This document shows, piece after piece, positions 27,686 to 37,112 of a DNA stretch of 64,000 nt. This DNA is from Clostridium pasteurianum BC1 (GTDB lineage Bacteria > Bacillota > Clostridia > Clostridiales > Clostridiaceae), in contig NC_021182.1 in assembly GCF_000389635.1 (NCBI RefSeq), positions 2,418,001-2,482,000 on the forward strand. Reading direction: 5' to 3'. Under the pieces are notes generated by a model, which saw only the letters and a program-made list of their open reading frames with translations, made no database searches and was not told the origin of the DNA. Each line of letters begins with the position of its first letter. Positions within the stretch are counted from its first letter, which is position 1. Both the position numbers and the translations under genes were made by a program.

Positions 27686-29353
27686 ATGCGTAAAGAAAGA
27701 GACAAAATAAAAATTATGCCATTAGGTGGTTTAAATGAGATTGGGAAAAACATAACAGTTATAGAATATAAAGATGAAATAGCAATAATTGACTGTGGAT
27801 TGAAATTTCCAGATGAAGAAATGTATGGAATAGATATAGTCATTCCAGATGTGACCTATTTAGTTAAAAATATTGAAAAAGTTAAGGGGATATTTTTAAC
27901 GCATGGACATGAAGATCATATTGGAGCACTTCCCTATGTTTTGAAACAATTAAATGTTCCTGTGTATGGAACAAAACTCACCTTAGGTATAGTTGAAACA
28001 AAACTAAAGGAGCACGGTCTTTTAAGCATTGTTAAGCTTGTATGTGTTAAGCCAAAAGATATTATAAAACTTGATACCATGTCAGTTGAGTTTATAAGAA
28101 CAAGTCATAGTATAGCGGATTCAACTGCTATAGCTATTCATACTCCACTTGGTGTGATTTTCCATACCGGTGATTTTAAAATAGACTATACTCCAATTGA
28201 TGGATGTGTTGCGGATTTCGCTAGATTTGCTGAATTAGGTAAGAGGGGAGTCTTACTTATGCTAGCTGACAGTACTAATGTTGAAAGATCAGGATACACT
28301 ATGTCTGAAAGTACAGTTGGAGAAACATTTCAAAAGATATTTGCTAAAGCTACTGGAAGAATAATAGTTGCTACTTTTGCATCTAATATACACAGAATTC
28401 AACAAGTGGTGGAGGCAGCAGAAAAATTTGATAGAAAAGTAGCTGTATCAGGCAGGAGTATGGAAAATATTTTAGCGGTTGCCATTGAATATGGATATCT
28501 AACAGCTAAAGAGGGAACAATGATCAGTATAGATGCTATAAATAGGTATCCCGCTGACAAAGTTGCGATAATAACAACCGGAAGTCAGGGAGAGCCTATG
28601 TCTGCACTTACAAGAATGGCAGCTTCTGAACACAAGAAAGTAAATATTGTTGATGGTGATATGGTTATTATTTCAGCATCACCAATACCAGGAAACGAAA
28701 AATTAGTTTCTAGAGTAATAAATCAGTTATTTAAAAAAGGTGCAGATGTTATATATGAAGCATTAGCAGATGTACATGTATCTGGTCATGCTTGCCAGGA
28801 AGAATTAAAGTTAATTCATACTTTAGTTAAACCAAAGTTTTTCATGCCAGTTCATGGAGAGTATAGACATTTAAAACAGCATGGTGAGCTTGCAGCAAGG
28901 CTTGGTATGGAAAAGAAAAATATACTTATAGCTGACAATGGAGATGTAATTGAGCTTACAAGAAGTTCTATAAGAAAAAATGGCAGTGTAATTTCAGGTC
29001 AAGTATTTGTAGATGGACTAGGTGTTGGAGATGTGGGAAATATTGTTTTAAGAGACAGAAAACATCTATCACAGGATGGAATTCTCACTGTGGTTGTTAC
29101 TATTGAAAAACAAAGTGGCAGTGTTATTGCTGGACCAGATATTATTTCTAGAGGTTTTGTATATGTGAGAGAATCAGAAGATCTTATGGATGAAGCAAGA
29201 GAAATTGTTAAAAATGCTCTAAAGGAATGTGAAGAAAATCATATAACTGAATGGGCTACAATAAAATCCAATATAAAAGATGGTTTAAGGTTATTCTTAT
29301 ATGAAAAAACTAAAAGAAAGCCTATGATACTACCTATAATTATGGAAATATAA
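27686..29353 (+). CDS. rnjA: Ribonuclease J
   Basis: RNase J is a 5'-3' exonuclease and endonuclease for mRNA turnover and rRNA processing. The 555-residue protein has the metallo-beta-lactamase zinc motif HGHEDHIGALPY, later HTGDFKIDYTP, the beta-CASP domain (ATFASNIHRIQQV, VSGHACQEELK) and the C-terminal VHGEYRHLKQHGELA. AAAGGAGGG precedes the ATG. Length matches the RNase J1/J2 class. The gene is followed by a hairpin terminator. Confidence 0.96.
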   Translation: MRKERDKIKIMPLGGLNEIGKNITVIEYKDEIAIIDCGLKFPDEEMYGIDIVIPDVTYLVKNIEKVKGIFLTHGHEDHIGALPYVLKQLNVPVYGTKLTLGIVETKLKEHGLLSIVKLVCVKPKDIIKLDTMSVEFIRTSHSIADSTAIAIHTPLGVIFHTGDFKIDYTPIDGCVADFARFAELGKRGVLLMLADSTNVERSGYTMSESTVGETFQKIFAKATGRIIVATFASNIHRIQQVVEAAEKFDRKVAVSGRSMENILAVAIEYGYLTAKEGTMISIDAINRYPADKVAIITTGSQGEPMSALTRMAASEHKKVNIVDGDMVIISASPIPGNEKLVSRVINQLFKKGADVIYEALADVHVSGHACQEELKLIHTLVKPKFFMPVHGEYRHLKQHGELAARLGMEKKNILIADNGDVIELTRSSIRKNGSVISGQVFVDGLGVGDVGNIVLRDRKHLSQDGILTVVVTIEKQSGSVIAGPDIISRGFVYVRESEDLMDEAREIVKNALKECEENHITEWATIKSNIKDGLRLFLYEKTKRKPMILPIIMEI

Positions 29354-29419
29354 TTGACTTAATTATTTTCTTAAGTTGACTTTTTATAAACATAATATTA
29401 GAATAAGTATGATAAAAGT

Positions 29420-29453
29420 AAAATTGGATGCTAATCAGTATCCAATTTTTATT
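29420..29453 (+). terminator. Intrinsic terminator after rnjA
   Basis: AAAATTGGAT pairs with ATCCAATTTT around a ten-base loop, followed by TTTATTTG. Confidence 0.85.
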
Positions 29454-29505
29454 TGTGACTTTTGCAATTATATATACAATTCTCAGAATTGTAATACAAT
29501 TACCA

Positions 29506-29576
29506 TAAGGTATTAAAAAGATAACCAACCAATATACTAGTCCGGTTTGTTTTGTTATTTATTTTGAAATACCTTA
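29506..29576 (+). promoter_or_regulatory. Long-range hairpin in the typA leader
   Basis: TAAGGTATT (29506-29514) pairs perfectly with AATACCTTA (29568-29576). Inside, AACCAACC faces GGTTTGTT with one mismatch. The structure ends ten bases before the typA ribosome site GGAGG and could control translation. There is no terminator-like T-tract on its 3' side. Its role is inferred only. Confidence 0.45.
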
Positions 29577-29598
29577 AATTAAGTTTGGAGGATAAAAC

Positions 29599-31422
29599 AT
29601 GGAATTATTTACTAGAAATGACATAAGAAACGTGGCTATAATAGCTCACGTTGACCATGGTAAGACAACACTTGTAGATTCACTTTTAAGACAAAGCCAT
29701 GTATTTAGAAGTAATGAAAAAGTTCAGGAAAGAGTCATGGACTCTAATGATCTTGAAAAAGAAAGAGGAATAACAATACTTTCAAAGAATACATCTGTAA
29801 TACACAAGGGTATTAAAATTAATATCGTAGACACACCAGGACATGCAGATTTTGGTGGAGAAGTTGAGCGTGTATTGAAAATGGTTGATAGTGTTCTTTT
29901 ACTAGTGGATGCTTTTGAAGGACCAATGCCACAGACAAAATTTGTTTTGAAAAAGGCTTTAGAGCTTGGACTTAAGCCTATAGTTGTTGTAAATAAGATA
30001 GATAAACCTAATGCTAGGCCTACTGATGTTATTAATGAAGTCTTTGACTTGTTTGTAGAACTTGGTGCTAGTGATGAACAGCTTGAGTTCCCAATAATTT
30101 ATGCTTCTGCAAGAGATGGAATAGCAAAATATGAAGTCGAAGATGAAAGTGATAATATGGAGCCATTATTCGACACAATAATTAAGCATGTAAAGGCTCC
30201 AATTGGATATTTAGAAGCACCTTTTCAAATGCTTGTAACTACTATCGATTCCAATGAATATGTTGGAAGAATTGCTATAGGAAAAGTAGAAAGAGGTCGT
30301 TTAAAGAAAAATCAGCAAGCTGCTGCTATTAGAAAAGATGGTTCTACACAAAATTTTAAAATATCTTCTCTCTATGTTTATGAAGGATTAAAAAGGGTAG
30401 AAACTGATGAAGTAATGATAGGAGATATAGCTGTTGTTTCCGGTATACAAGACGTAAATATTGGTGAAACTATAGCGGATGCAGCTACTCCAGAAGCACT
30501 TCCATTTGTAGATATAGATGAACCTACTTTGAGTATGTATTTTATGGTAAACAATTCACCTTTTGCAGGTAGAGAAGGCGACTTTGTTACTTCAAGACAT
30601 ATAAGAGATAGACTTAATAAGGAACTTGAAACTAATGTAAGTTTAAAAGTTGAAGAAACTGATTCAGCTGATTCATTTAAAGTTAGTGGAAGAGGAGAAT
30701 TACATCTTTCAATTCTTATTGAAACAATGAGAAGAGAAGGTTATGAATTTCAGGTTTCAAAGCCAATGGTTATCTATAAAGAAAAAGATGGTAAAAAGCT
30801 TGAACCAATAGAAAATTTAACTATTGATGTACCAGAAGAATTCATGGGCGTAGTTATGGAAAAATTGGGACCAAGAAAAGCTGAACTTAAAAACATGACA
30901 TCAGCTATAAATGGTTATACAAGATTGGAATTTAAGATACCATCAAGAGGTCTAATTGGTTTTAGAAATGAATTTATGACTGATACTAAGGGAAATGGTA
31001 TAATGAATAGTGTACTTGATGACTATGAAGAGTACAGAGGAGAAATACCTGAGAGAAGTAGAGGCTCAATTGTAGTATTTGAACCAGGAACGGCTATAAC
31101 TTATGGGTTATATAATGCACAAGAAAGAGGAAGACTTTTCATTGAACCAGGTACAGAAGTTTATGCTGGAATGATAGCTGGAGAATGTTCAAGAGCTGAT
31201 GATATTGATGTTAATGTTTGCAAGAAAAAGCATCTTTCAAATACAAGATCATCTGGTGCTGACGATGCATTAAAATTAGTTCCTGTAGGGGAAATGAGTC
31301 TAGAAAAATGTCTTGAATTCATAGCTTCTGATGAATTAGTTGAGGTTACTCCTAAAAGTATAAGAATGAGAAAGAAAGAACTTGATTCAAACATTAGAAA
31401 AAGAACAAGTAGAAATAAATAG
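29599..31422 (+). CDS. typA: Ribosome-associated GTPase TypA/BipA
   Basis: TypA is a translational GTPase of the EF-G class that acts in 50S assembly and stress or cold adaptation. The 607-residue product has G1 HVDHGKTTL, switch II DTPGHADFGGEVERV and G4 VVNKIDKP, followed by EF-Tu-like domain 2, domain III and the BipA-specific C-terminus with RGLIGFRNEFMTDTKGNG. Length fits the family (~607). TTTGGAGGA precedes the ATG. A possible regulatory hairpin lies in its leader. mltG follows after 22 bases and may be in the same transcript. Confidence 0.97.
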   Translation: MELFTRNDIRNVAIIAHVDHGKTTLVDSLLRQSHVFRSNEKVQERVMDSNDLEKERGITILSKNTSVIHKGIKINIVDTPGHADFGGEVERVLKMVDSVLLLVDAFEGPMPQTKFVLKKALELGLKPIVVVNKIDKPNARPTDVINEVFDLFVELGASDEQLEFPIIYASARDGIAKYEVEDESDNMEPLFDTIIKHVKAPIGYLEAPFQMLVTTIDSNEYVGRIAIGKVERGRLKKNQQAAAIRKDGSTQNFKISSLYVYEGLKRVETDEVMIGDIAVVSGIQDVNIGETIADAATPEALPFVDIDEPTLSMYFMVNNSPFAGREGDFVTSRHIRDRLNKELETNVSLKVEETDSADSFKVSGRGELHLSILIETMRREGYEFQVSKPMVIYKEKDGKKLEPIENLTIDVPEEFMGVVMEKLGPRKAELKNMTSAINGYTRLEFKIPSRGLIGFRNEFMTDTKGNGIMNSVLDDYEEYRGEIPERSRGSIVVFEPGTAITYGLYNAQERGRLFIEPGTEVYAGMIAGECSRADDIDVNVCKKKHLSNTRSSGADDALKLVPVGEMSLEKCLEFIASDELVEVTPKSIRMRKKELDSNIRKRTSRNK

Positions 31423-31444
31423 AAATATGTAGGATGGTAGCGGT

Positions 31445-32473
31445 ATGAAAAACATATATAAAGGAAAAAATAAGCTGATTATTAATATTTCTATAGTTAT
31501 TATAATATTACTTGTTTTATTCGCATATATAGCAAATTCATTAAATCATCCTTTTAGGGTTAATAGTAATAAGGAGTTTGAGGTAAAGAATGGAGATACG
31601 CTTTATGGTGTAATATCTAGACTTGATTCACAAGGACTTGTTAGAAATTCTAACCTTATAAAAGCCTATATAAAATATAAAAAAGCTCCCGGTAATATTA
31701 GACCGGGACTTTATACTCTTTATAACAACTTAAGTATAGATAAATTTATAAACAATATAAATAATGGAGTTTTCGATAAAAATACAGTATTTATAACTAT
31801 ACCAGAAGGTTATAATTTATCACAAATTGCAGAATTGCTGGATAAAAAAGGAGTTATAACTAAAGATAATTTTATAAAGGCAAGTAGTGATTATAAGCTT
31901 CCTGATTATATTAAGAATGATAATAATAGAAAATACAAATTAGAAGGATATCTTTTCCCAGATACTTATCAATTGAAAAAGAATATGCCTGGGAAAGAAA
32001 TAATAGATTTGATGTTATCCCATTTTGATAAGCAATTTAGCGCCTTACTTAAAAGAGATAATATTTCTTTAGATAAAAGTAAGTATGACGCTGTAATTAC
32101 TATGGCATCTATAGTTGAGGGAGAAGCTGAAAGTGATACAGAAAGAAATACAATAGCTTCAGTATTCTATAATAGATTAAATAAAAATATGAAACTTCAA
32201 TCCTGCGCTACAGTAGAGTACGCATTGGGTTATCATAAAGATAAATTATATGATAAGGATTTAGAGATTAAATCTAATTATAATACATATTATGTGAATG
32301 GATTACCGGAAGGACCTATATGTAATCCTGGGCTAAAATCCATTGAAGCAGCTTTAAAACCAGGTAATACAAATTATATTTATTTTGTGTCAAATAATAA
32401 TGGAACTCACTTCTTTACAGATGAGTATAAGAAATTTGAAGAAGTTAAAAAAATTACTCAAGGTTCCAATTAG
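31445..32473 (+). CDS. mltG: Endolytic murein transglycosylase MltG (YceG)
   Basis: MltG cuts nascent glycan strands at the outer face of the membrane and sets their length. The 342-residue protein has one N-terminal membrane helix (about residues 12-33) and a YceG domain with EGYLFPDTYQL, the catalytic glutamate region SIVEGEAESDTERNTIASVFYNRL, LQSCATVEYALG and YNTYYVNGLPEGPICNPG. It lies between typA and the trmR-trhP pair; the equivalent B. subtilis gene also sits just before yrrM, so the arrangement is conserved. Confidence 0.95.
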   Translation: MKNIYKGKNKLIINISIVIIILLVLFAYIANSLNHPFRVNSNKEFEVKNGDTLYGVISRLDSQGLVRNSNLIKAYIKYKKAPGNIRPGLYTLYNNLSIDKFINNINNGVFDKNTVFITIPEGYNLSQIAELLDKKGVITKDNFIKASSDYKLPDYIKNDNNRKYKLEGYLFPDTYQLKKNMPGKEIIDLMLSHFDKQFSALLKRDNISLDKSKYDAVITMASIVEGEAESDTERNTIASVFYNRLNKNMKLQSCATVEYALGYHKDKLYDKDLEIKSNYNTYYVNGLPEGPICNPGLKSIEAALKPGNTNYIYFVSNNNGTHFFTDEYKKFEEVKKITQGSN

Positions 32474-32488
32474 TTTGGAGGAATTTTA

Positions 32489-33148
32489 ATGAGTGGAATT
32501 ACTTTTGACTATGTTGAACAATATATTAAAAGTCTTATTTGCGAGGAATCTGACATATTAAGAGAAATAGAAGAGTTCGCTCATAAGAATCTTGTACCTA
32601 TAGTTCAAAGGGAGACTGCAAGGTTTTTAGAGGTCATATTAACCATAAAAAAGCCTGCAAAAATATTGGAATTAGGCACTGCTATTGGATATTCATCAAT
32701 TTTAATGAGCATGTATGCCAATGAAAATTCAAAAATTACAACTATTGAACGAGACATCAATATGATAGAAGAGGCTAAAAAGAATATAGAAAAATACGGA
32801 TTAACCAGTAAAATTGAAATAAAACAAGGGGATTGCTTAGAAGTTTTGAAGGGCTTAAAGGATAAATACGACTTAATATTTATGGATGCGGGAAAGGGAC
32901 ATTATAATCACTTCCTTCCAGAATGTTTAAGACTTCTAAATAAAGATGGCATTATTGTTGCAGATAATGTTTTATTTAGAGGAATGGTTGCCAATGATGA
33001 GCTTGTGAAAAGAAGAAAAATTACCATTGTAAAGAGGATGAGAAGTTATTTAGATATAGTTTCTAAAGATAAAGGACTTATAACTTCTGTAATTCCCATG
33101 GGAGATGGAATAGCAGTTACTACGAGGAGGAAAATAATAGATGAATAA
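32489..33148 (+). CDS. trmR: tRNA 5-hydroxyuridine methyltransferase (TrmR-like O-methyltransferase)
   Basis: This 219-residue SAM-dependent class I O-methyltransferase has SAM motif I ILELGTAIGYSSI and the metal/active-site region DLIFMDAGKGHY followed by DNVLFRGMV. In B. subtilis the homologue YrrM (TrmR) methylates 5-hydroxyuridine at tRNA position 34 to 5-methoxyuridine, and its neighbours yrrN-yrrO make the hydroxyuridine. Here it overlaps by eight bases with a U32 protein gene of that kind, supporting the same role. By sequence alone it could be taken for a catechol-type methyltransferase; context decides. Confidence 0.85.
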   Translation: MSGITFDYVEQYIKSLICEESDILREIEEFAHKNLVPIVQRETARFLEVILTIKKPAKILELGTAIGYSSILMSMYANENSKITTIERDINMIEEAKKNIEKYGLTSKIEIKQGDCLEVLKGLKDKYDLIFMDAGKGHYNHFLPECLRLLNKDGIIVADNVLFRGMVANDELVKRRKITIVKRMRSYLDIVSKDKGLITSVIPMGDGIAVTTRRKIIDE

Positions 33149-34370
33149 ACCAGAGATACTTGCACCAGCGGGAAATCTAGAAAAATTAAAAGCTGCTATA
33201 AATTTTGGAGCAGATGCAGTGTACCTTGGTGGAAGCAAACTTAATTTAAGGGCTTTTGCAGATAATTTTACTACAGCTGAACTTAAAGAAGGTATAGAAT
33301 TTGCTCATAGTAGAAAGAAGAGAGTTTATGTAACTTTAAATGTATTCCCCCACAATGAAGATTTAGAAGGACTAGAAGACTATTTAAAGGAGTTATATGA
33401 CCTGAAGGTAGATGCTATTATTGTATCCGATCCAGGTATTATTATGACTGCCAGAGAAGTGGTACCAAACTTAGAATTACATTTAAGTACACAGGCGAAT
33501 AATGTGAATTGGAAATCTTCCATATTTTGGTATAGACAGGGAGTAAAGAGGATTGTTCTTGCAAGAGAACTGTCATTAGAAGAAATAAAAGAGATGAGAA
33601 AAAGGATTCCAGAGGATTGTGAAATTGAGGCTTTTGTCCATGGTTCCATGTGCATGTCTTATTCTGGTAGATGTCTTCTTTCAAATTACATGACAGGTAG
33701 AGACTCTAACAGGGGTCAGTGTGCCCAGCCCTGCAGATATAAATACTATTTAGTTGAAGAAAAAAGACCTGGTGAGTATTTTCCTATAAACGAAGATGAT
33801 AAGGGTACTTATATAATGAATTCTAAGGATTTGTGTATGATAGAACATATACCGGAACTCATTAATTCAGGAATAAATTCCTTTAAAATCGAAGGTAGAA
33901 TGAAAAGTGCATATTATGTAGCATCTGTGGTGAAAGCATATAGAGAGGCTGTTGATAAGTATTTTGAAGATCCATCGAAATATGAATTCAATAATAAATG
34001 GATGGATTATTTGATGAAGCCTAGCCACAGAATTTATTATACAGGCTTTTACTTTGGTGAAAGAAACAAAGAGTATCATAAATCTTCAGCATATATAAGA
34101 AATTTTGATATTATTGGAATTGTGATGGATTACAGCATGGAAACTAAAAGAGCTGTTATAGAACAGAGAAATAAAGCTTTTCAGGGAGATACTGTGGAAG
34201 TTTTAAAGCCAAAGGGAGACAATATTATTATAGAACTACAGGATCTAAAGGATAAAAATGATAAACCTATTGAATCTACACCAGTAGCTCAGATGATATA
34301 TTCAATAAGAACAGATGTAGTTTTAGAAAAAGGTAATATGCTTATTAAAGGAAAAAATCAGGATATATAA
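33141..34370 (+). CDS. Peptidase U32 family protein, tRNA hydroxylation (TrhP-like)
   Basis: The 409-residue protein carries the U32 signature EAFVHGSMCMSYSGRCLLSN, with a following cysteine set (RGQCAQPCR) that binds an Fe-S cluster in studied members. TrhP proteins use prephenate-dependent chemistry to form 5-hydroxyuridine at tRNA position 34. Its overlap with the TrmR-like methyltransferase gene indicates a two-step wobble-uridine modification. B. subtilis has two such proteins in tandem; only one, of the longer type, is present here. Labelling it a peptidase would be misleading, but the substrate is inferred from family and neighbour. Confidence 0.82.
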   Translation: MNKPEILAPAGNLEKLKAAINFGADAVYLGGSKLNLRAFADNFTTAELKEGIEFAHSRKKRVYVTLNVFPHNEDLEGLEDYLKELYDLKVDAIIVSDPGIIMTAREVVPNLELHLSTQANNVNWKSSIFWYRQGVKRIVLARELSLEEIKEMRKRIPEDCEIEAFVHGSMCMSYSGRCLLSNYMTGRDSNRGQCAQPCRYKYYLVEEKRPGEYFPINEDDKGTYIMNSKDLCMIEHIPELINSGINSFKIEGRMKSAYYVASVVKAYREAVDKYFEDPSKYEFNNKWMDYLMKPSHRIYYTGFYFGERNKEYHKSSAYIRNFDIIGIVMDYSMETKRAVIEQRNKAFQGDTVEVLKPKGDNIIIELQDLKDKNDKPIESTPVAQMIYSIRTDVVLEKGNMLIKGKNQDI

Positions 34371-34502
34371 ATTCAAATTAAGTTATTTTTTAATGAGCAT
34401 AATTTATTAGAGGATATATTTTTTAAAATTATCTATAGAGATTATTTTGTATAAAATACTTTGCTTTGGTCTAGAATTAAGACTAGGGTGAGGTGTTTTT
34501 TT

Positions 34503-36107
34503 GTGAATATAAAAAGTAAAAAATGTTTAATAGTTCTGATTATTTTTTTTAGTATGTTTATTTTTTTAATATATAAGCTCTATTCTATAGCCTGTATTAA
34601 GAATGCTGCTCTTATGACAAGCTTTAATGCTCAAAATACTTCTTTTGAAAGGACAACAGATTTAAATTATAATGTATTAGACACTAATGGTGAGCAGCTT
34701 TTAAAGTATCAGCAGGAATATTATGCAGTAATAAACCCATACATATTTCTTAAGAACAATAGCGATACAAATATGTATAATCTTAGAGCATTAACCTATA
34801 CTTTAAGAAGTTATAACAAGGATTACGATTTATTTAATGCTAGTATTAAAACAGAAAATCAGAAATTGTATTGGAGAATTGATGAAGATACCTACAATAA
34901 GATTAAAAATATAAAAGATGTAAATGGATTTTATGCCTATATATACTATAAAGTTGACCGTAGTGAAGCGGCAGATATAAGCAATATAATAACTAATATT
35001 AAGGATAACAATAATAAGGATAAGGATAAAAACTCCTTAGAATATGAAATTGTAAATAGATTAAAAAATAATTCCTACACTGAAAAAGCTTTTGAGAGAG
35101 ACGTGTATGGAAATCTTACAAATATTAGAGATATAAAAAGTAATTCTTCAGTAAATGTAAAATTAACTATTGATAAGAAGATGAATGATAAAGTAAATAA
35201 TGTTCTAAATGAAGATGAATTTAAGAACTATAATCAAATTAGTGCAATAGTTATGGAAAGTGATACTGGTAAAATAAGGTCATTAACTCAAAAAAATCTA
35301 AATATGGGTAATGAAAATGCAGGAATAGAATATGGATATCTTTTTCCAGGATCAATATTTAAGACTATAGTAGAAGAAGCTGCACTTGAAAGTAATAGTA
35401 TAACTACTACACAACACTTTCAGGATACTGGTAAATACAATCAAGAGGGAAGAACGGGAAGCTATACAGCCGATGAAGCATATATAGTATCTTCAAATGA
35501 AGCATTTATGAAAATAGGGAATCTTACTGGCTATGATAATATATATAAATATGCAAAAGCACAGGGAATCTTTGATAAAGTTTTGAGCTTAAATTATGAA
35601 CAATACGGTATACCAAAATTAGATCCTAATTCTGTAGGAGATATAAGTCTTATGTCTATAGGGCAGAAATTTAGGATAACTCCTTTAGAGGCATTAAGTA
35701 TCCCTAATACGGTTATTAATAATGGCGTATATGTTAAGCCCAGCATTATAGAAGATTATGTAGATGGCAATGGTAAAGTGGTTTATACTCCAGACGCTAT
35801 AAGTAGAAATGTATTTAGTACCAATACTGCAAGTATAATGAAAGAAGAAATGAGACAGGTAGTGTCCGATAAAAAGGGTACAGCACAATTGGCTTATGTA
35901 CCTAATAATGATATCGGCGGTAAAACTGGAACTTCCACTAGAATTGAAAAAGAAAAGCATGTTGATGGATGGTTTGTGGGATTCTTTAAGATAAAAGATA
36001 AATACTATTCAGCTGTAGTACAGGTACCAGACATAAAAACCAGTGAAGAGGCCGGAGATACAGCTGTGCCTGTATTTAAAAGGATAGTGGAAGAACTTAA
36101 CAAATAG
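34503..36107 (+). CDS. Penicillin-binding protein transpeptidase (class B type)
   Basis: This 534-residue membrane-anchored D,D-transpeptidase cross-links peptidoglycan. It has one N-terminal membrane helix (IVLIIFFSMFIFLIYKLY) and active-site motifs S-I-F-K (serine near residue 284), SSNE (near 330) and KTGTS (near 474). The N-terminal region is a short dimerisation-like domain, and there is no PASTA repeat. The start is a GTG at 34503 with GGTGAGGTG eight bases upstream; a TTG at 34461 lacks a ribosome site. It lies just before sigK, which raises a possible sporulation role, but vegetative function is equally likely. Confidence 0.88.
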   Translation: MNIKSKKCLIVLIIFFSMFIFLIYKLYSIACIKNAALMTSFNAQNTSFERTTDLNYNVLDTNGEQLLKYQQEYYAVINPYIFLKNNSDTNMYNLRALTYTLRSYNKDYDLFNASIKTENQKLYWRIDEDTYNKIKNIKDVNGFYAYIYYKVDRSEAADISNIITNIKDNNNKDKDKNSLEYEIVNRLKNNSYTEKAFERDVYGNLTNIRDIKSNSSVNVKLTIDKKMNDKVNNVLNEDEFKNYNQISAIVMESDTGKIRSLTQKNLNMGNENAGIEYGYLFPGSIFKTIVEEAALESNSITTTQHFQDTGKYNQEGRTGSYTADEAYIVSSNEAFMKIGNLTGYDNIYKYAKAQGIFDKVLSLNYEQYGIPKLDPNSVGDISLMSIGQKFRITPLEALSIPNTVINNGVYVKPSIIEDYVDGNGKVVYTPDAISRNVFSTNTASIMKEEMRQVVSDKKGTAQLAYVPNNDIGGKTGTSTRIEKEKHVDGWFVGFFKIKDKYYSAVVQVPDIKTSEEAGDTAVPVFKRIVEELNK

Positions 36108-36230
36108 AGAAAGTTAATCCACTATGTGCCATAATATTTTTCTCTTTTAGAATTGTGTTTTTGTAGTACATGCACTTTTTTGGTTAATGAACATAATATA
36201 TTAATAAGCATTATTGGGAGGGGCATCTAT

Positions 36231-36932
36231 GTGTTTATAATATATTGTTTATTAAATATGTTTGGAAGTATAATTTTTTTGACAGCTTATATTGGAAATG
36301 GTGCTTCATTTCCAAAGCCGTTAACGGAAGGTGAAGAAAAATATTACTTAACCAAATTAAAAGAAGGAGATAAGTTTGCTAAAGGTATATTAGTAGAAAG
36401 AAATTTAAGATTAGTAGCTCACATTGTAAAAAAATATTCTTATTCAGGGAAAGATTCTGATGATTTAATATCTATAGGAACTGTAGGACTTATCAAAGCC
36501 ATTGACTCTTATGATGATTCCAAAGGAACTAGACTTGCAACTTTTGCGGCTAGGTGTATAGAAAATGAAATATTAATGTTAATAAGGAATAATAAAAAAA
36601 CAAAAGGTGAAGTATATCTTCAAGATCCAATTGGCGTTGATAAAGAGGGTAATGAAATATCATTAATGGATATTTTGAGCAGCGAAGAGGATTCTGTTAT
36701 AGAAATTGTAGAAAATAGAATTCAAGTAAAAAAGCTTTATGAAGAAATAGACAACTGCTTAAAGGGAAGAGAACGATTAATTATTTTAATGAGATATGGA
36801 TTAAAAGACGGAAGGGCGAAGACTCAAAGAGAAATAGCAAGTTTATTAGGTATTTCTAGATCTTATGTTTCTAGAATTGAAAAAAGAGCATTAAAAAAAT
36901 TGAATCGTCAATTAAATGCCTTGGGCAGGTGA
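36231..36932 (+). CDS. sigK: RNA polymerase sporulation sigma factor sigma-K (precursor)
   Basis: Sigma-K directs late mother-cell transcription in sporulation; in some clostridia it also acts early. The 233-residue product starts with a hydrophobic pro-sequence (VFIIYCLLNMFGSIIFLTAYIGNG) ahead of SFPKPLTEGEE. Region 2 has LRLVAHIVKKY and DDLISIGTVGLIKAIDSYD; region 4 ends REIASLLGISRSYVSRIEKRALKKL. The GTG at 36231 follows GGGAGGGGC; the nearby ATG is out of frame. The gene is continuous, with no skin-type insertion. A terminator with a large loop follows. Confidence 0.93.
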   Translation: MFIIYCLLNMFGSIIFLTAYIGNGASFPKPLTEGEEKYYLTKLKEGDKFAKGILVERNLRLVAHIVKKYSYSGKDSDDLISIGTVGLIKAIDSYDDSKGTRLATFAARCIENEILMLIRNNKKTKGEVYLQDPIGVDKEGNEISLMDILSSEEDSVIEIVENRIQVKKLYEEIDNCLKGRERLIILMRYGLKDGRAKTQREIASLLGISRSYVSRIEKRALKKLNRQLNALGR

Positions 36933-36939
36933 ATTGTTA

Positions 36940-37050
36940 ATTAAGGATTAAGAATTAGTAAATATGTAATCGGTGAATGCATTAATATATTTTAAGGCCT
37001 AAATGATTATTTCCCATGAAAATTCTAATATTAATCCTTAATTTTTTTTT
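36940..37050 (+). terminator. Terminator after sigK with a large loop
   Basis: TTAAGGATTAAGAATTAG can pair with CTAATATTAATCCTTAA some 70 bases downstream, and TTTTTTTTT follows at once. Confidence 0.6.
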
Positions 37051-37112
37051 ACTAAATATTAATTTTAGTATATAATTAATATAGTATAAATTTAAGTAAT
37101 GGAGGACTAAAC

